DNA of 14,841 nt. Source: an uncultured Eubacteriales bacterium (GTDB lineage: Bacteria; Bacillota; Clostridia; Oscillospirales; Oscillospiraceae). The DNA is taken from contig UQGU01000056.1 of assembly GCA_900540635.1 (NCBI GenBank), forward strand, positions 1 through 14,841, written 5' to 3'. Made by a program: the position numbers and the translations under genes. Under the pieces are notes generated by a model. That model saw only the letters and a program-made list of their open reading frames with translations, searched no databases and had not been told where the DNA came from. Positions 1-6,200 of this stretch are shown here, one piece after another. Each line of letters opens with the position of its first letter. Position 1 is the stretch's first letter.

Positions 1-2644
1 CCAGGACTTCACCGCAGACGGAGCACTTCTTGCCCTCGGTCAGGCCGGTGGCAGAACAGGTGGCTGCTACTGCGGGGATGACTTCCTCGGTATGGGCCAG
101 CTTCTCGGTCTGCTCCTGGGGCACCAGCAGTGCACCGCAATCCGCGCACTCCAAGCCAGTAGTCAGGCCAGTGGAGGTGCAGGTAGCATCAACCGCAGGA
201 ATCACCACGGTATTTGCATGCTCGCAGCTTCCCTTTTCTACAGGCTCTCTCAGAATTTTACCGCAAACAGAGCACTTCAGTCCGGCAGTCATCGTATCGG
301 TTGCAGGGATTTCTACAGGCGTATGCTCCCCGGTAGCAGGCACAGCGGCAACGACAACAGTCTCGCCGCAAACAGTGCAAGTATTGCTGATTTCACCCGC
401 ATCTGCACAGGTAGGCTCTTTCGTAACGATTTCCGCTTCCTCATCGAAAGTATGGGGAAGCTTTTCAGATACCGCATAGGTAATCTTGCCGCAGGCCTCG
501 CAAATGCGCTTCTCAACACCGGTAGCGGAGCAGGTAGCGTCCTTAATAGAGGTTGCCTTCCACACATGGTTCTCGGGGTTGATTTCGGTCACATTGTCAG
601 TAAAGCTATCCTCGCAGCGGCTGCACACATGGAGCGTGTAGCCCTTTGCAGAGCAGGTAGCTTCCACAACGGTCTCCACATAGTCGTGGCCCAGGGCCTT
701 TTCGCCTACGCCATCCGGGTAAGCAACTTCCTTGGTCTCGTTGCAGTTGGCGCACTTGACCAGCATATGCTCGTCATGCAGGCAGTCGGCAGGAACGTTG
801 ACGGCGTTCTCCTCGTCCCACTTGTGACCCAGGGCCTCGGTGGGCTCTTCCTTGGTCTCCTCGCAGCGAGAGCACTTAAAGGTATCCAGGCCGCCCTCTT
901 CGCAGGTGGCTGCTACATACTTCTCGTTCTCCGTGTCCAGGACAAAGTCGTGGCCCAGCGCCTCGGAACCTTCCACAGGCTCCATTTCCTCGGTGTAGTC
1001 GCAGTTCTTGCAGGCCTTGCCTACCATTGCAGGCTCGGTGCAGGTAGCATCCCGGAAGACTTCCTCCAGGTCGTGCTCGCCGGTTGCGGAAATGGTCTCT
1101 TCCTTGGTATCCTCGCACTTGGTGCAGACATAGCTTACCTTGCCGTCCTTGCCGCAGGTGGCCTCAACACGCTCGACTTCCTCCCACTCGTGGCTGGTTT
1201 CGGTGGTCTTGTAGCCCAGGTCCTTGCCGCAGATAGCGCAGGTATACTTTGCAATGCCCTTGGTGGTGCAGGTTGCGTCCTTCAGCACCTTGGCAATTTT
1301 CGCCTCGTGGGCATTCTCGTCCACAGGGGTCTCATCGTCCTTGTAGCTGTCGCCGCAGACAGAGCAGGTATAGGTGGTGTAGCCGCCCTCCTTGCAGGTT
1401 GCGGGGACAACCTTCTCCTCGTACTTGTGACCCTTGGCGGGCTCGGCGATCCCATCGGGATATGCTTCTACATAGGTCTTCTGACAAATTTCGCAGGTGT
1501 GCAGAACGCCGGAAGCATTCTCACAGGTGGCATCCTGGTGGACGCCGTCGTCCCACTTGTGGCCCAGGGCCTCGGTGGGCTCTTCCTTGGTCTCCTCGCA
1601 GCGAGAGCACTTAAAGGTATCCAGGCCGCCCTCTTCGCAGGTGGCTGCTACATACTTCTCGTTCTCCGTGTCCAGGACAAAGTCGTGGCCCAGCGCCTCG
1701 GAACCTTCCACAGGCTCCATTTCCTCGGTGTAGTCGCAGTTCTTGCAGGCCTTGCCTACCATTGCAGGCTCGGTGCAGGTAGCATCCCGGAAGACTTCCT
1801 CCAGGTCGTGCTCGCCGGTTGCGGAAATGGTCTCTTCCTTGGTATCCTCGCACTTGGTGCAGACATAGCTTACCTTGCCGTCCTTGCCGCAGGTGGCTTC
1901 AACACGCTCGACTTCCTTCCAGTCGTGGCTGGTTTCGGTGGTCTTGTAGCCCAGGCTCACGCCGCAAACCTCGCACACATAGTGGGCAATGCCCTCTGCA
2001 GTGCAGGTTGCAGGCCGCAGGACCTTTCCAACAACGGGTGTATGGGCAGAACTGTCGGCGGGAACCACAGCATCCTTGTAGCTGTAGCCGCAGCGGCTGC
2101 ACTCGTGGAGGGTATAGCCCTCATCCTTACAGGTGGGCGCAACAACCTTCTCCTCGAACACATGGCCCAGTGCAGGCTCAGCCAGCTCGCCCTCAAAGGG
2201 TACGCGCTCTGTCTCGCCGCAGCGCTCGCAGGTCCGCTCGACACCGGCGGGATTCACGCAGTCGGCCTCTTTAACGACCTCTTTTTCGCTCCACTTATGG
2301 CCAAGAGGAGCGCTTTCCACGCTGTCGGTGACATCGCAGCGGCTGCACTTCCGGGTGTCGAGGCCGCCCTCGGTGCAGGTTGCTGCCTTGTAACCGGGCA
2401 GTGTCTCATCAATGACCATGTCGTGACCCAGAGCGGGGCTCAGGTCATCCTGCAGGATCTTAATATCCTGCTCACAGTCATGACAATGCAGCACAACACG
2501 CTGAGGTGTCGTACAGGTTGCTTCTCTTACTTCCTCTTCGGTATGCTCATGTGCACACTCTGTTTCGGCAGCAAAAGCCGAGGTGGGCAGCATGGAGAAT
2601 ACCATCATGAGTGCCAGAAAAGAAGCCAGAACTTTTCTCTTCAT
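1..2644 (-). CDS. Large secreted CxxC-repeat surface protein (partial, C-terminus beyond left edge)
   Basis: The frame is open for 881 codons with no stop before the edge. The start has GGAGG (2652-2656) seven bases upstream. Residues 1-26 form a Sec signal peptide: basic MKRK, a hydrophobic core, and a cleavage site near Ala25. The rest is a tandem array of roughly 40-residue units of the pattern ATC...G.....CxxC.........GHxW/Y, with 21 CxxC motifs (CSRC, CTKC, CKNC, CSVC and others). The chain is acidic, rich in Glu, Lys and Thr. Such arrays are familiar in exported proteins of gut Clostridia; paired Cys suggest metal binding or disulfides, but the biochemical role is unknown. No enzymatic domain is visible. 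Residues about 231-366 and 476-611 are almost identical. A wall anchor would lie off the window. Expression is probably set by the invertible promoter upstream. Certain as a gene; function inferred only as an exported surface or adhesive protein. Confidence 0.9.
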   Translation of the reverse strand, partial: MKRKVLASFLALMMVFSMLPTSAFAAETECAHEHTEEEVREATCTTPQRVVLHCHDCEQDIKILQDDLSPALGHDMVIDETLPGYKAATCTEGGLDTRKCSRCDVTDSVESAPLGHKWSEKEVVKEADCVNPAGVERTCERCGETERVPFEGELAEPALGHVFEEKVVAPTCKDEGYTLHECSRCGYSYKDAVVPADSSAHTPVVGKVLRPATCTAEGIAHYVCEVCGVSLGYKTTETSHDWKEVERVEATCGKDGKVSYVCTKCEDTKEETISATGEHDLEEVFRDATCTEPAMVGKACKNCDYTEEMEPVEGSEALGHDFVLDTENEKYVAATCEEGGLDTFKCSRCEETKEEPTEALGHKWDDGVHQDATCENASGVLHTCEICQKTYVEAYPDGIAEPAKGHKYEEKVVPATCKEGGYTTYTCSVCGDSYKDDETPVDENAHEAKIAKVLKDATCTTKGIAKYTCAICGKDLGYKTTETSHEWEEVERVEATCGKDGKVSYVCTKCEDTKEETISATGEHDLEEVFRDATCTEPAMVGKACKNCDYTEEMEPVEGSEALGHDFVLDTENEKYVAATCEEGGLDTFKCSRCEETKEEPTEALGHKWDEENAVNVPADCLHDEHMLVKCANCNETKEVAYPDGVGEKALGHDYVETVVEATCSAKGYTLHVCSRCEDSFTDNVTEINPENHVWKATSIKDATCSATGVEKRICEACGKITYAVSEKLPHTFDEEAEIVTKEPTCADAGEISNTCTVCGETVVVAAVPATGEHTPVEIPATDTMTAGLKCSVCGKILREPVEKGSCEHANTVVIPAVDATCTSTGLTTGLECADCGALLVPQEQTEKLAHTEEVIPAVAATCSATGLTEGKKCSVCGEVL
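813..1220. repeat. 408-bp direct repeat, copy 1, inside the surface-protein gene
   Basis: It matches 1548-1955 at an offset of exactly 735 bp (245 codons). By eye only four bases differ (827/1562, 1162/1897, 1182/1917, 1187/1922). The surrounding repeat units are related only at the motif level. Near-identity including silent positions points to a recent duplication or gene conversion that kept the frame. Confidence 0.93.
1548..1955. repeat. 408-bp direct repeat, copy 2, inside the surface-protein gene
   Basis: Partner of 813-1220. It encodes about 136 residues carrying three CxxC motifs (CTKC, CKNC, CSRC). Recombination between the two copies would delete or add exactly 245 codons in frame, so the array length may vary between strains. 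Confidence 0.93.
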
Positions 2645-2724
2645 GATATTACCTCCAAAAATAGAATACTGGAAGATTTCGGCTTTCGCCGCAGGAACCG
2701 GCAAATGCCGACCGCCGGGGATAT

Positions 2725-2740
2725 GCCGGGGAATCCCGGC
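2725..2740. other. GC-rich hairpin in the leader of the surface-protein gene
   Basis: GCCGGG-GAAT-CCCGGC is a perfect 6-bp stem with a 4-base loop, about 80 bases upstream of the start codon. No T-run follows in either direction, so it is not an intrinsic terminator. It may be a structural element of the untranslated leader. Confidence 0.45.
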
Positions 2741-2840
2741 GACAGATCATCTGTAAAACAGGCGGATGGAACTCAGGCAAAGATTTTTGCCGCCCGCGTT
2801 GAACGTGCGCCTCCTTTCCTCGAATTTTACAGCGATCCTA

Positions 2841-2869
2841 TTTCAACGAGACAATCGTCTCGTGTGAAA
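2841..2869. other. Long inverted repeat (hairpin) in the leader of the surface-protein gene
   Basis: TTTCA-ACGAGAC, loop AATC, GTCTCGT-(G)-TGAAA gives a 12-bp stem with one bulged base. It lies between the left recombination site and the start codon and would be transcribed in the ON orientation. No T-run follows on the minus strand. It could be an RNA structure or a protein-binding site. Its left half, TTTCAACGAGAC, recurs in the leaders of the two small peptide genes. Confidence 0.6.
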
Positions 2870-2880
2870 CCAATCTTGTT

Positions 2881-2904
2881 ATGACATAATTCGTATTATG
2901 TGGT
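2881..2904. repeat. Left recombination site of the invertible segment (inverted repeat arm)
   Basis: The arms ATGACATAAT and ATTATGTGGT flank the asymmetric centre TCGT. Bases 2884-2904 are the exact reverse complement of 3122-3142 (21 of 21). A near-palindrome with a short asymmetric core is the layout of a tyrosine-recombinase crossover site. The cores of the two sites are oppositely oriented (TCGT versus ACGA), so recombination between them would invert, not excise, the DNA between. Confidence 0.8.
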
Positions 2905-2958
2905 TGCGCACATCGTGTTTTCCCCTTCTTTATGATGAAAAATCCGGGGAATAGGCGC

Positions 2959-2996
2959 AAAAAAACCGGAGGAATTCCAATTACTCCGGTTTTTTA
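2959..2996. terminator. Bidirectional intrinsic terminator inside the invertible segment
   Basis: The stem CCGGAG/CTCCGG (2966-2971 and 2984-2989) is extended by a flanking A-run on the left and T-run on the right, so a U-tract follows the hairpin on either strand. It would stop leftward transcription from the recombinase gene before it reaches the surface-protein gene. Because it is symmetric it works in both orientations of the segment. Confidence 0.85.
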
Positions 2997-2997
2997 A

Positions 2998-3011
2998 TTA
3001 GCGTGCGCTAA
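2998..3011. promoter_or_regulatory. 14-bp palindrome, possible operator
   Basis: TTAGCG-TG-CGCTAA is a short dyad between the terminator and the promoter of the invertible segment. It lies upstream of the -35, where an activator could bind. No regulator is recognised for it, and a palindrome of this size can occur by chance. Confidence 0.3.
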
Positions 3012-3046
3012 CTGCATGGGGTCAGAAATTAAGTCGAAAGTATGTC

Positions 3047-3075
3047 TTGATTTTTTCATAGGAATGCTGTATAAT
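3047..3075 (+). promoter_or_regulatory. Sigma-A-type promoter within the invertible segment
   Basis: TTGATT (3047-3052), a 17-bp spacer, then a consensus TATAAT (3070-3075) predicts a start near 3082, running rightwards. In this orientation it faces the 3' end of the convergent recombinase gene and drives no coding sequence. It is the best promoter match in the 508-bp gap; the leftward alternatives I could find are weak. Confidence 0.8.
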
Positions 3076-3121
3076 TCAGGAAAGAATAGGTAGAGTTATA
3101 TGTATATCCCTTTGGGCGTTT

Positions 3122-3145
3122 ACCACATAATACGAATTATGTGGT
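3122..3145. repeat. Right recombination site of the invertible segment (inverted repeat arm)
   Basis: ACCACATAAT-ACGA-ATTATGTGGT is a perfect 10-bp dyad around a 4-base asymmetric core. It pairs with the left site as a 21-bp perfect inverted repeat. The recombinase stop codon begins seven bases beyond it, at 3155-3153. On the plus strand the dyad is followed by TATTTTTTT, so it also looks like a terminator hairpin. Confidence 0.8.
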
Positions 3146-3153
3146 TATTTTTT
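3122..3153 (+). terminator. Hairpin plus T-run overlapping the right recombination site
   Basis: The 10-bp dyad of the right site followed by TATTTTTTT on the plus strand would terminate the rightward transcript from the invertible promoter after about 70 bases. The left site lacks a T-run in the leftward direction, so an ON-state transcript would read through it. The stem is AT-rich, so efficiency is uncertain. Confidence 0.55.
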
Positions 3154-3989
3154 TACATAAGCAAATTCAGCCTCTCGATTTTTTCCCGGTGCTCTGAGCC
3201 GGTACTCATAATATAGATGCGCGTTGTCTCAATGCTGCCGTGTCCCAGGATATCTGCAAGCTTGGCAATATCCTTGTCCGCACTGTAAAACGTCCTCGCA
3301 AAGAGCTTTCGGAGATTGTGCGGATATACCTTTTCCGGGTTAACCTGTGCCTTTTGGCACAGGTTTTTCATTTGCTGCCAGATGTTGCTCCGATCCAGGG
3401 GCTTCCCGTTTCGTGTAACGAAAACCGGGCCGGACCGAAGCTTTCGTTTCCGCGCATATTTCAGCAGCCGGCTGCGCAGCAGTGAGGGGACGAAGACCAC
3501 CCGGGTCTTGTTCTTGCAGTGCACTTCCACGGCCCCGGATTGCTCCAGCGCTTCAATCCGAAAAAATGGCAGCTCCGAAACCCGGATTCCTGTGGCGCAG
3601 ATTGTCTGAAGCAGAAGATTCAGCTGTTGGTTTTCCCGGGAGGCATCCAGCAGCCGCTGGTACTCTTCCCGCGTCAGCTCCTGCTCCTCCGGCCTGTAAA
3701 CCCTGGTTTGAATGCGGATGGACTTCACCCTGCACTCTGCCCATCCGCTGAAAATCAGAAAGCTATTGATCGAGGACAGCATGGAATTCACAGACGACAC
3801 CGCGTATTTCCGGTTCATCAGTTCCGCCTTGTAGGCAAGTACGCTTTCTTTTGTGACCACACCCCCGCAAAAACCGTAAAACACCTTCACATCCCGCAGG
3901 TATTTTTCAATGGTCACAGGACTTTTTTCATTTTCTCTCAGATAAGCGGCAAAGGAACGCAAATCAGACAAACACATCTGATGCTGCAT
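3153..3989 (-). CDS. Tyrosine recombinase (phage-integrase/Xer family), probable DNA invertase
   Basis: This 278-residue site-specific recombinase has an N-terminal SAM-like core-binding domain (about 8-85) and a C-terminal catalytic domain (about 100-275). The full catalytic set is visible: Arg136 (ATGIRVSEL), Lys159 or Lys161 in the beta-hairpin, His224 and Arg227 (HNLR), His250 (ILGHGSIETT) and the nucleophile Tyr259 (TRIYI). Length fits the Xer-like class. I chose ATG 3989 because AGGAG lies at 4001-4005; the frame is open to another ATG at 4055, but that has a poor ribosome site. The gene ends 7 bp from the right inverted-repeat site, outside the segment. The most economical role is inversion of the 2905-3121 promoter segment. 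It lacks phage neighbours, arguing against prophage integration. Family assignment is firm; substrate site is inferred from proximity. Confidence 0.92.
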   Translation of the reverse strand: MQHQMCLSDLRSFAAYLRENEKSPVTIEKYLRDVKVFYGFCGGVVTKESVLAYKAELMNRKYAVSSVNSMLSSINSFLIFSGWAECRVKSIRIQTRVYRPEEQELTREEYQRLLDASRENQQLNLLLQTICATGIRVSELPFFRIEALEQSGAVEVHCKNKTRVVFVPSLLRSRLLKYARKRKLRSGPVFVTRNGKPLDRSNIWQQMKNLCQKAQVNPEKVYPHNLRKLFARTFYSADKDIAKLADILGHGSIETTRIYIMSTGSEHREKIERLNLLM

Positions 3990-4021
3990 AAATGTTTCAG
4001 CTCCTAGTATTGGAATTTTAA

Positions 4022-4081
4022 GGAACCTTTGAAAAGTCCGCAGCAGACCGATCATCCGCCGCAGAGGGTTTCAAAGGCTCC
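4022..4081. other. Long inverted repeat in the recombinase leader
   Basis: GGAACCTTTGAAA (4022-4034) pairs with TTTCAAAGGCTCC (4069-4081) over 13 bp with one G-T wobble. It lies between the proposed recombinase promoter and its ribosome site, so the mRNA would carry a large stem-loop. It lacks a U-tract on the minus strand. A regulatory leader structure is possible. Confidence 0.5.
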
Positions 4082-4134
4082 CTCAGCAGGAAAAAGCTGG
4101 CCTTCTTAAAAGGTTCGCACTCTCTGCTCTTCAC

Positions 4135-4165
4135 ATTATATACCAATTTTCAGGGAAACCTTGAA
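4135..4165 (-). promoter_or_regulatory. Probable promoter of the recombinase gene
   Basis: On the minus strand TTCAAG (4165-4160) precedes a TATATAAT -10 region (4142-4135), giving 17 bp to TATATA. The -35 match is only moderate. It sits in the divergent region shared with glmS and implies a leader of about 140 bases containing the inverted repeat at 4022-4081. Confidence 0.5.
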
Positions 4166-4234
4166 CATTTTGTATTTTTTATATATGCGCTTACCGCTGC
4201 CGGAACGCAGGATAGCTTTCTTTTCATTTCGCAG

Positions 4235-4263
4235 TTGATTTTTAGATAAGTTTATGCTACAAT
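4235..4263 (+). promoter_or_regulatory. Promoter of glmS
   Basis: TTGATT (4235-4240), 17 bp, TACAAT (4258-4263). The predicted start near 4270 leaves a leader of only about 45 bases before ATG 4314. That is too short for the glmS ribozyme used by Bacillus and many other Firmicutes. Confidence 0.75.
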
Positions 4264-4313
4264 TTGGATAATTGTTTCGGATGAAGCAAAGATTCTTATT
4301 GGAGATGACACCT

Positions 4314-6152
4314 ATGTGCGGAATCGTTGGTTTTACAGGGAAGCATTCGGCCGCGCCGATTTTGTTGGACGGTCTTTCTAAACTGGAATATCGGGGCTAT
4401 GACTCTGCCGGTCTGGCCGTGCGGGATGGAACGGCGCCGGTGCAGATCGTCAAGGCCAAGGGGCGGCTGAAAGCATTGGAGGAAAAAACGGACTGCGGCC
4501 GCGCGCTGCCGGGAGACTGCGGCATCGGCCACACCCGTTGGGCCACCCATGGCGAACCCAGCGAGGAAAACGCCCATCCCCACTGCTCAGATGACGGCAA
4601 TGTGGTCGCCGTCCACAACGGCATCATCGAAAACTATCAGGAGCTGCGGGAAAAGCTCCTGCGCAAGGGCTATACCTTCTACTCCTCCACCGATACGGAA
4701 GTGGCCGTGAAGCTCATCGATTACTACTATAAAAAATACGCCCACACCCCTGTGGATGCCATCAATCACGCCATGGTCCGCATCCGCGGTTCCTATGCTC
4801 TGGCCGTGCTGTTCCGGGACTACCCCGGGGAGATTTACGCCGCCCGAAAGGACAGCCCTATGATTCTCGGCACCAAGGACGGGGAACAGTACCTTGCCTC
4901 GGATGTGCCCGCCATTCTGAAATACACCCGCACGGTGTACTATCTGGGCAATCTGGAGCTTGCCCGCCTGACCCCCCAGGGCATCTCCTTCTTCAATCTG
5001 GACGGCGACGAAATTTCCAAAGAGCCTGTGGATATCCTGTGGAACGCGGAAGCCGCCGAAAAAGGCGGCTATGAGCACTTCATGATGAAGGAAATCCACG
5101 AGCAGCCCAAGGCCGTGGAGGATACCCTGCGCTCCGTCTGCACGGATGGCTCCATTGATCTGGAAAAAACCGGGCTGACCAGGGATGCTGTCGCCTCCTT
5201 CCGACAGGTATGGGTTATCGGCTGCGGCTCTGCCTACCACGTGGGCGTGGCCGCCCAGTATGTGCTGGAGGATCTGGCAAAAATTCCCGTCCGGGTGGAG
5301 CTTGCCTCGGAATTCCGCTATCGGGACCCCCTTGTGCCGGAAAACACTTTGGTGGTTATCATCAGCCAGTCCGGTGAAACCGCTGATTCTCTGGCCGCCC
5401 TGCGCAAGGCCAAGGAGCAGGGGGCCAAAACCCTGGCCATCGTCAACGTGGTGGGCTCCACCATTGCCCGGGAGGCGGACTACGTCTTCTATACTCTGGC
5501 CGGTCCGGAAATCGCCGTGGCAACCACCAAGGCCTACAGCGCCCAGCTGCTGGCCGTCTACGCACTGGCCATTGCCTTCGCTCAGGACCGCGGGCAGCTG
5601 ACGGACGATCAGGCCGCCGCCCTGGTCCGGGAGCTGGAATCCCTGCCCGGGAAAATGGAGCGGCTGCTGGAGGACGAAGAGCGGATTCAGTGGTTTGCCT
5701 CCAAGCAAATCGCCGCAAAGGATATCTTCTTCATCGGCCGGGGGCTGGACTATGCCATCAGCCTGGAGGGCAGCCTGAAAATGAAGGAAATCAGCTACAT
5801 CCACTCCGAGGCCTACGCCGCCGGAGAGCTGAAGCACGGCACCATCAGTCTGATTGAACCGGGCACCCTGGTGGTGGGCGTACTGACCCAGCAGAAGCTC
5901 TATGAGAAAACCCTAAGCAATCTTCTGGAATGCAAAACCAGAGGTGCCTACCTCATGGCTCTGACCACCTACGGCAACTACAGCATGGAGGACAATGCAG
6001 ACTTCGTCCTCTACATTCCCAAAACCGATCCCCACTTTGCCCCCAGCCTGGCAGTAATCCCCTTGCAGCTGCTGGGCTACTATGTCAGCGTCGCCAAGGG
6101 CCTGGATGTGGACAAACCCAGGAATCTGGCAAAGAGCGTCACGGTAGAATAA
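4314..6152 (+). CDS. glmS: Glutamine--fructose-6-phosphate aminotransferase (isomerizing)
   Basis: This 612-residue enzyme makes glucosamine-6-phosphate from fructose-6-phosphate and glutamine in the cytoplasm, the first step of UDP-GlcNAc and peptidoglycan precursor synthesis. The start at 4314 is fixed by MCGIVGF, because after Met removal Cys becomes the N-terminal glutaminase nucleophile; GGAG sits nine bases upstream. The N-terminal glutaminase domain shows YRGYDSAG, HTRWATHG (72-80) and HNGIIENY (101-108). Two SIS sugar-phosphate domains follow: GCGSAYHVG near 303 and SQSGETADS near 350 in the first, GRGLDYAISLEGSLKMKEI in the second. It ends in the conserved LAKSVTVE with its active-site Lys607. 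Length is close to that of E. coli GlmS (609). It is divergent from the recombinase and convergent with the transport operon; no ribozyme leader. Housekeeping gene, identification essentially certain. Confidence 0.98.
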   Translation: MCGIVGFTGKHSAAPILLDGLSKLEYRGYDSAGLAVRDGTAPVQIVKAKGRLKALEEKTDCGRALPGDCGIGHTRWATHGEPSEENAHPHCSDDGNVVAVHNGIIENYQELREKLLRKGYTFYSSTDTEVAVKLIDYYYKKYAHTPVDAINHAMVRIRGSYALAVLFRDYPGEIYAARKDSPMILGTKDGEQYLASDVPAILKYTRTVYYLGNLELARLTPQGISFFNLDGDEISKEPVDILWNAEAAEKGGYEHFMMKEIHEQPKAVEDTLRSVCTDGSIDLEKTGLTRDAVASFRQVWVIGCGSAYHVGVAAQYVLEDLAKIPVRVELASEFRYRDPLVPENTLVVIISQSGETADSLAALRKAKEQGAKTLAIVNVVGSTIAREADYVFYTLAGPEIAVATTKAYSAQLLAVYALAIAFAQDRGQLTDDQAAALVRELESLPGKMERLLEDEERIQWFASKQIAAKDIFFIGRGLDYAISLEGSLKMKEISYIHSEAYAAGELKHGTISLIEPGTLVVGVLTQQKLYEKTLSNLLECKTRGAYLMALTTYGNYSMEDNADFVLYIPKTDPHFAPSLAVIPLQLLGYYVSVAKGLDVDKPRNLAKSVTVE

Positions 6153-6157
6153 AGCAG

Positions 6158-6200
6158 CACCGCGCGATTTGGAAAAGCTCAAATCGCGCGGTGTATTTTT
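6158..6200. terminator. Terminator of glmS, shared with the convergent operon
   Basis: A perfect 13-bp stem (6158-6170 with 6181-6193, CACCGCGCGATTT) with a 10-base loop is followed by TATTTTT on the plus strand. On the minus strand the hairpin is followed only by a weak T-rich stretch, so termination of the leftward operon here is likely but less certain. Confidence 0.92.

Larger units (their letters stand above)
2905..3121. other. Putative invertible promoter segment (currently OFF)
   Basis: This 217-bp gene-free stretch lies between the two inverted 21-bp sites. It contains a bidirectional terminator in its left half and a strong promoter in its right half, aimed rightwards, away from the surface-protein gene. 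Inversion would put the promoter's -10 near 2951-2956 aimed leftwards, giving a leader of about 300 bases before the start codon at 2644. The layout matches the known class of recombinase-flipped promoters controlling surface structures in gut bacteria. That flipping occurs here is inference. Confidence 0.75.

Noticed and set aside
813..1955. CRISPR array or non-coding tandem repeats
   Set aside because: The repeats are in frame with one protein, have a 735-bp period and no unique short spacers.
2839..2870. A fixed leftward promoter for the surface gene outside the switch (TTGTCT-N17-TGTAAA on the minus strand)
   Set aside because: Both hexamers match only four of six bases and the -35 lies in a strong hairpin. 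Weak basal activity cannot be excluded, and would make the switch a modulator rather than a strict ON/OFF.
92..2884. Very long open frame on the plus strand (930 codons)
   Set aside because: It is antisense to the surface-protein gene; its residues mirror the repeats. It has no ribosome site or signal, whereas the minus-strand frame has a ribosome site, signal peptide and regular CxxC units.
2878..3148. A MITE-like insertion: terminal inverted repeats with GTTAT near both outer ends
   Set aside because: The GTTAT copies are each one base away from the perfect repeat and could be chance. The near-palindromic sites with opposite asymmetric cores, the strong internal promoter and the adjacent recombinase fit a switch better. 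It stays as the main alternative; an empty-site homologue would support it.
3153..3989. Prophage or integrative element integrase with attachment site
   Set aside because: There are no phage, conjugation or tRNA genes around it; the only site pair nearby is inverted, which gives inversion, not integration or excision.
4264..4313. glmS ribozyme/riboswitch
   Set aside because: The predicted leader is only about 45 bases, far too short for the ribozyme, and no ribozyme core was seen upstream.
4587..5837. Open frame of 416 codons opposite glmS
   Set aside because: It is a shadow of GC-rich glmS codons; glmS is an unmistakable enzyme across its full length.
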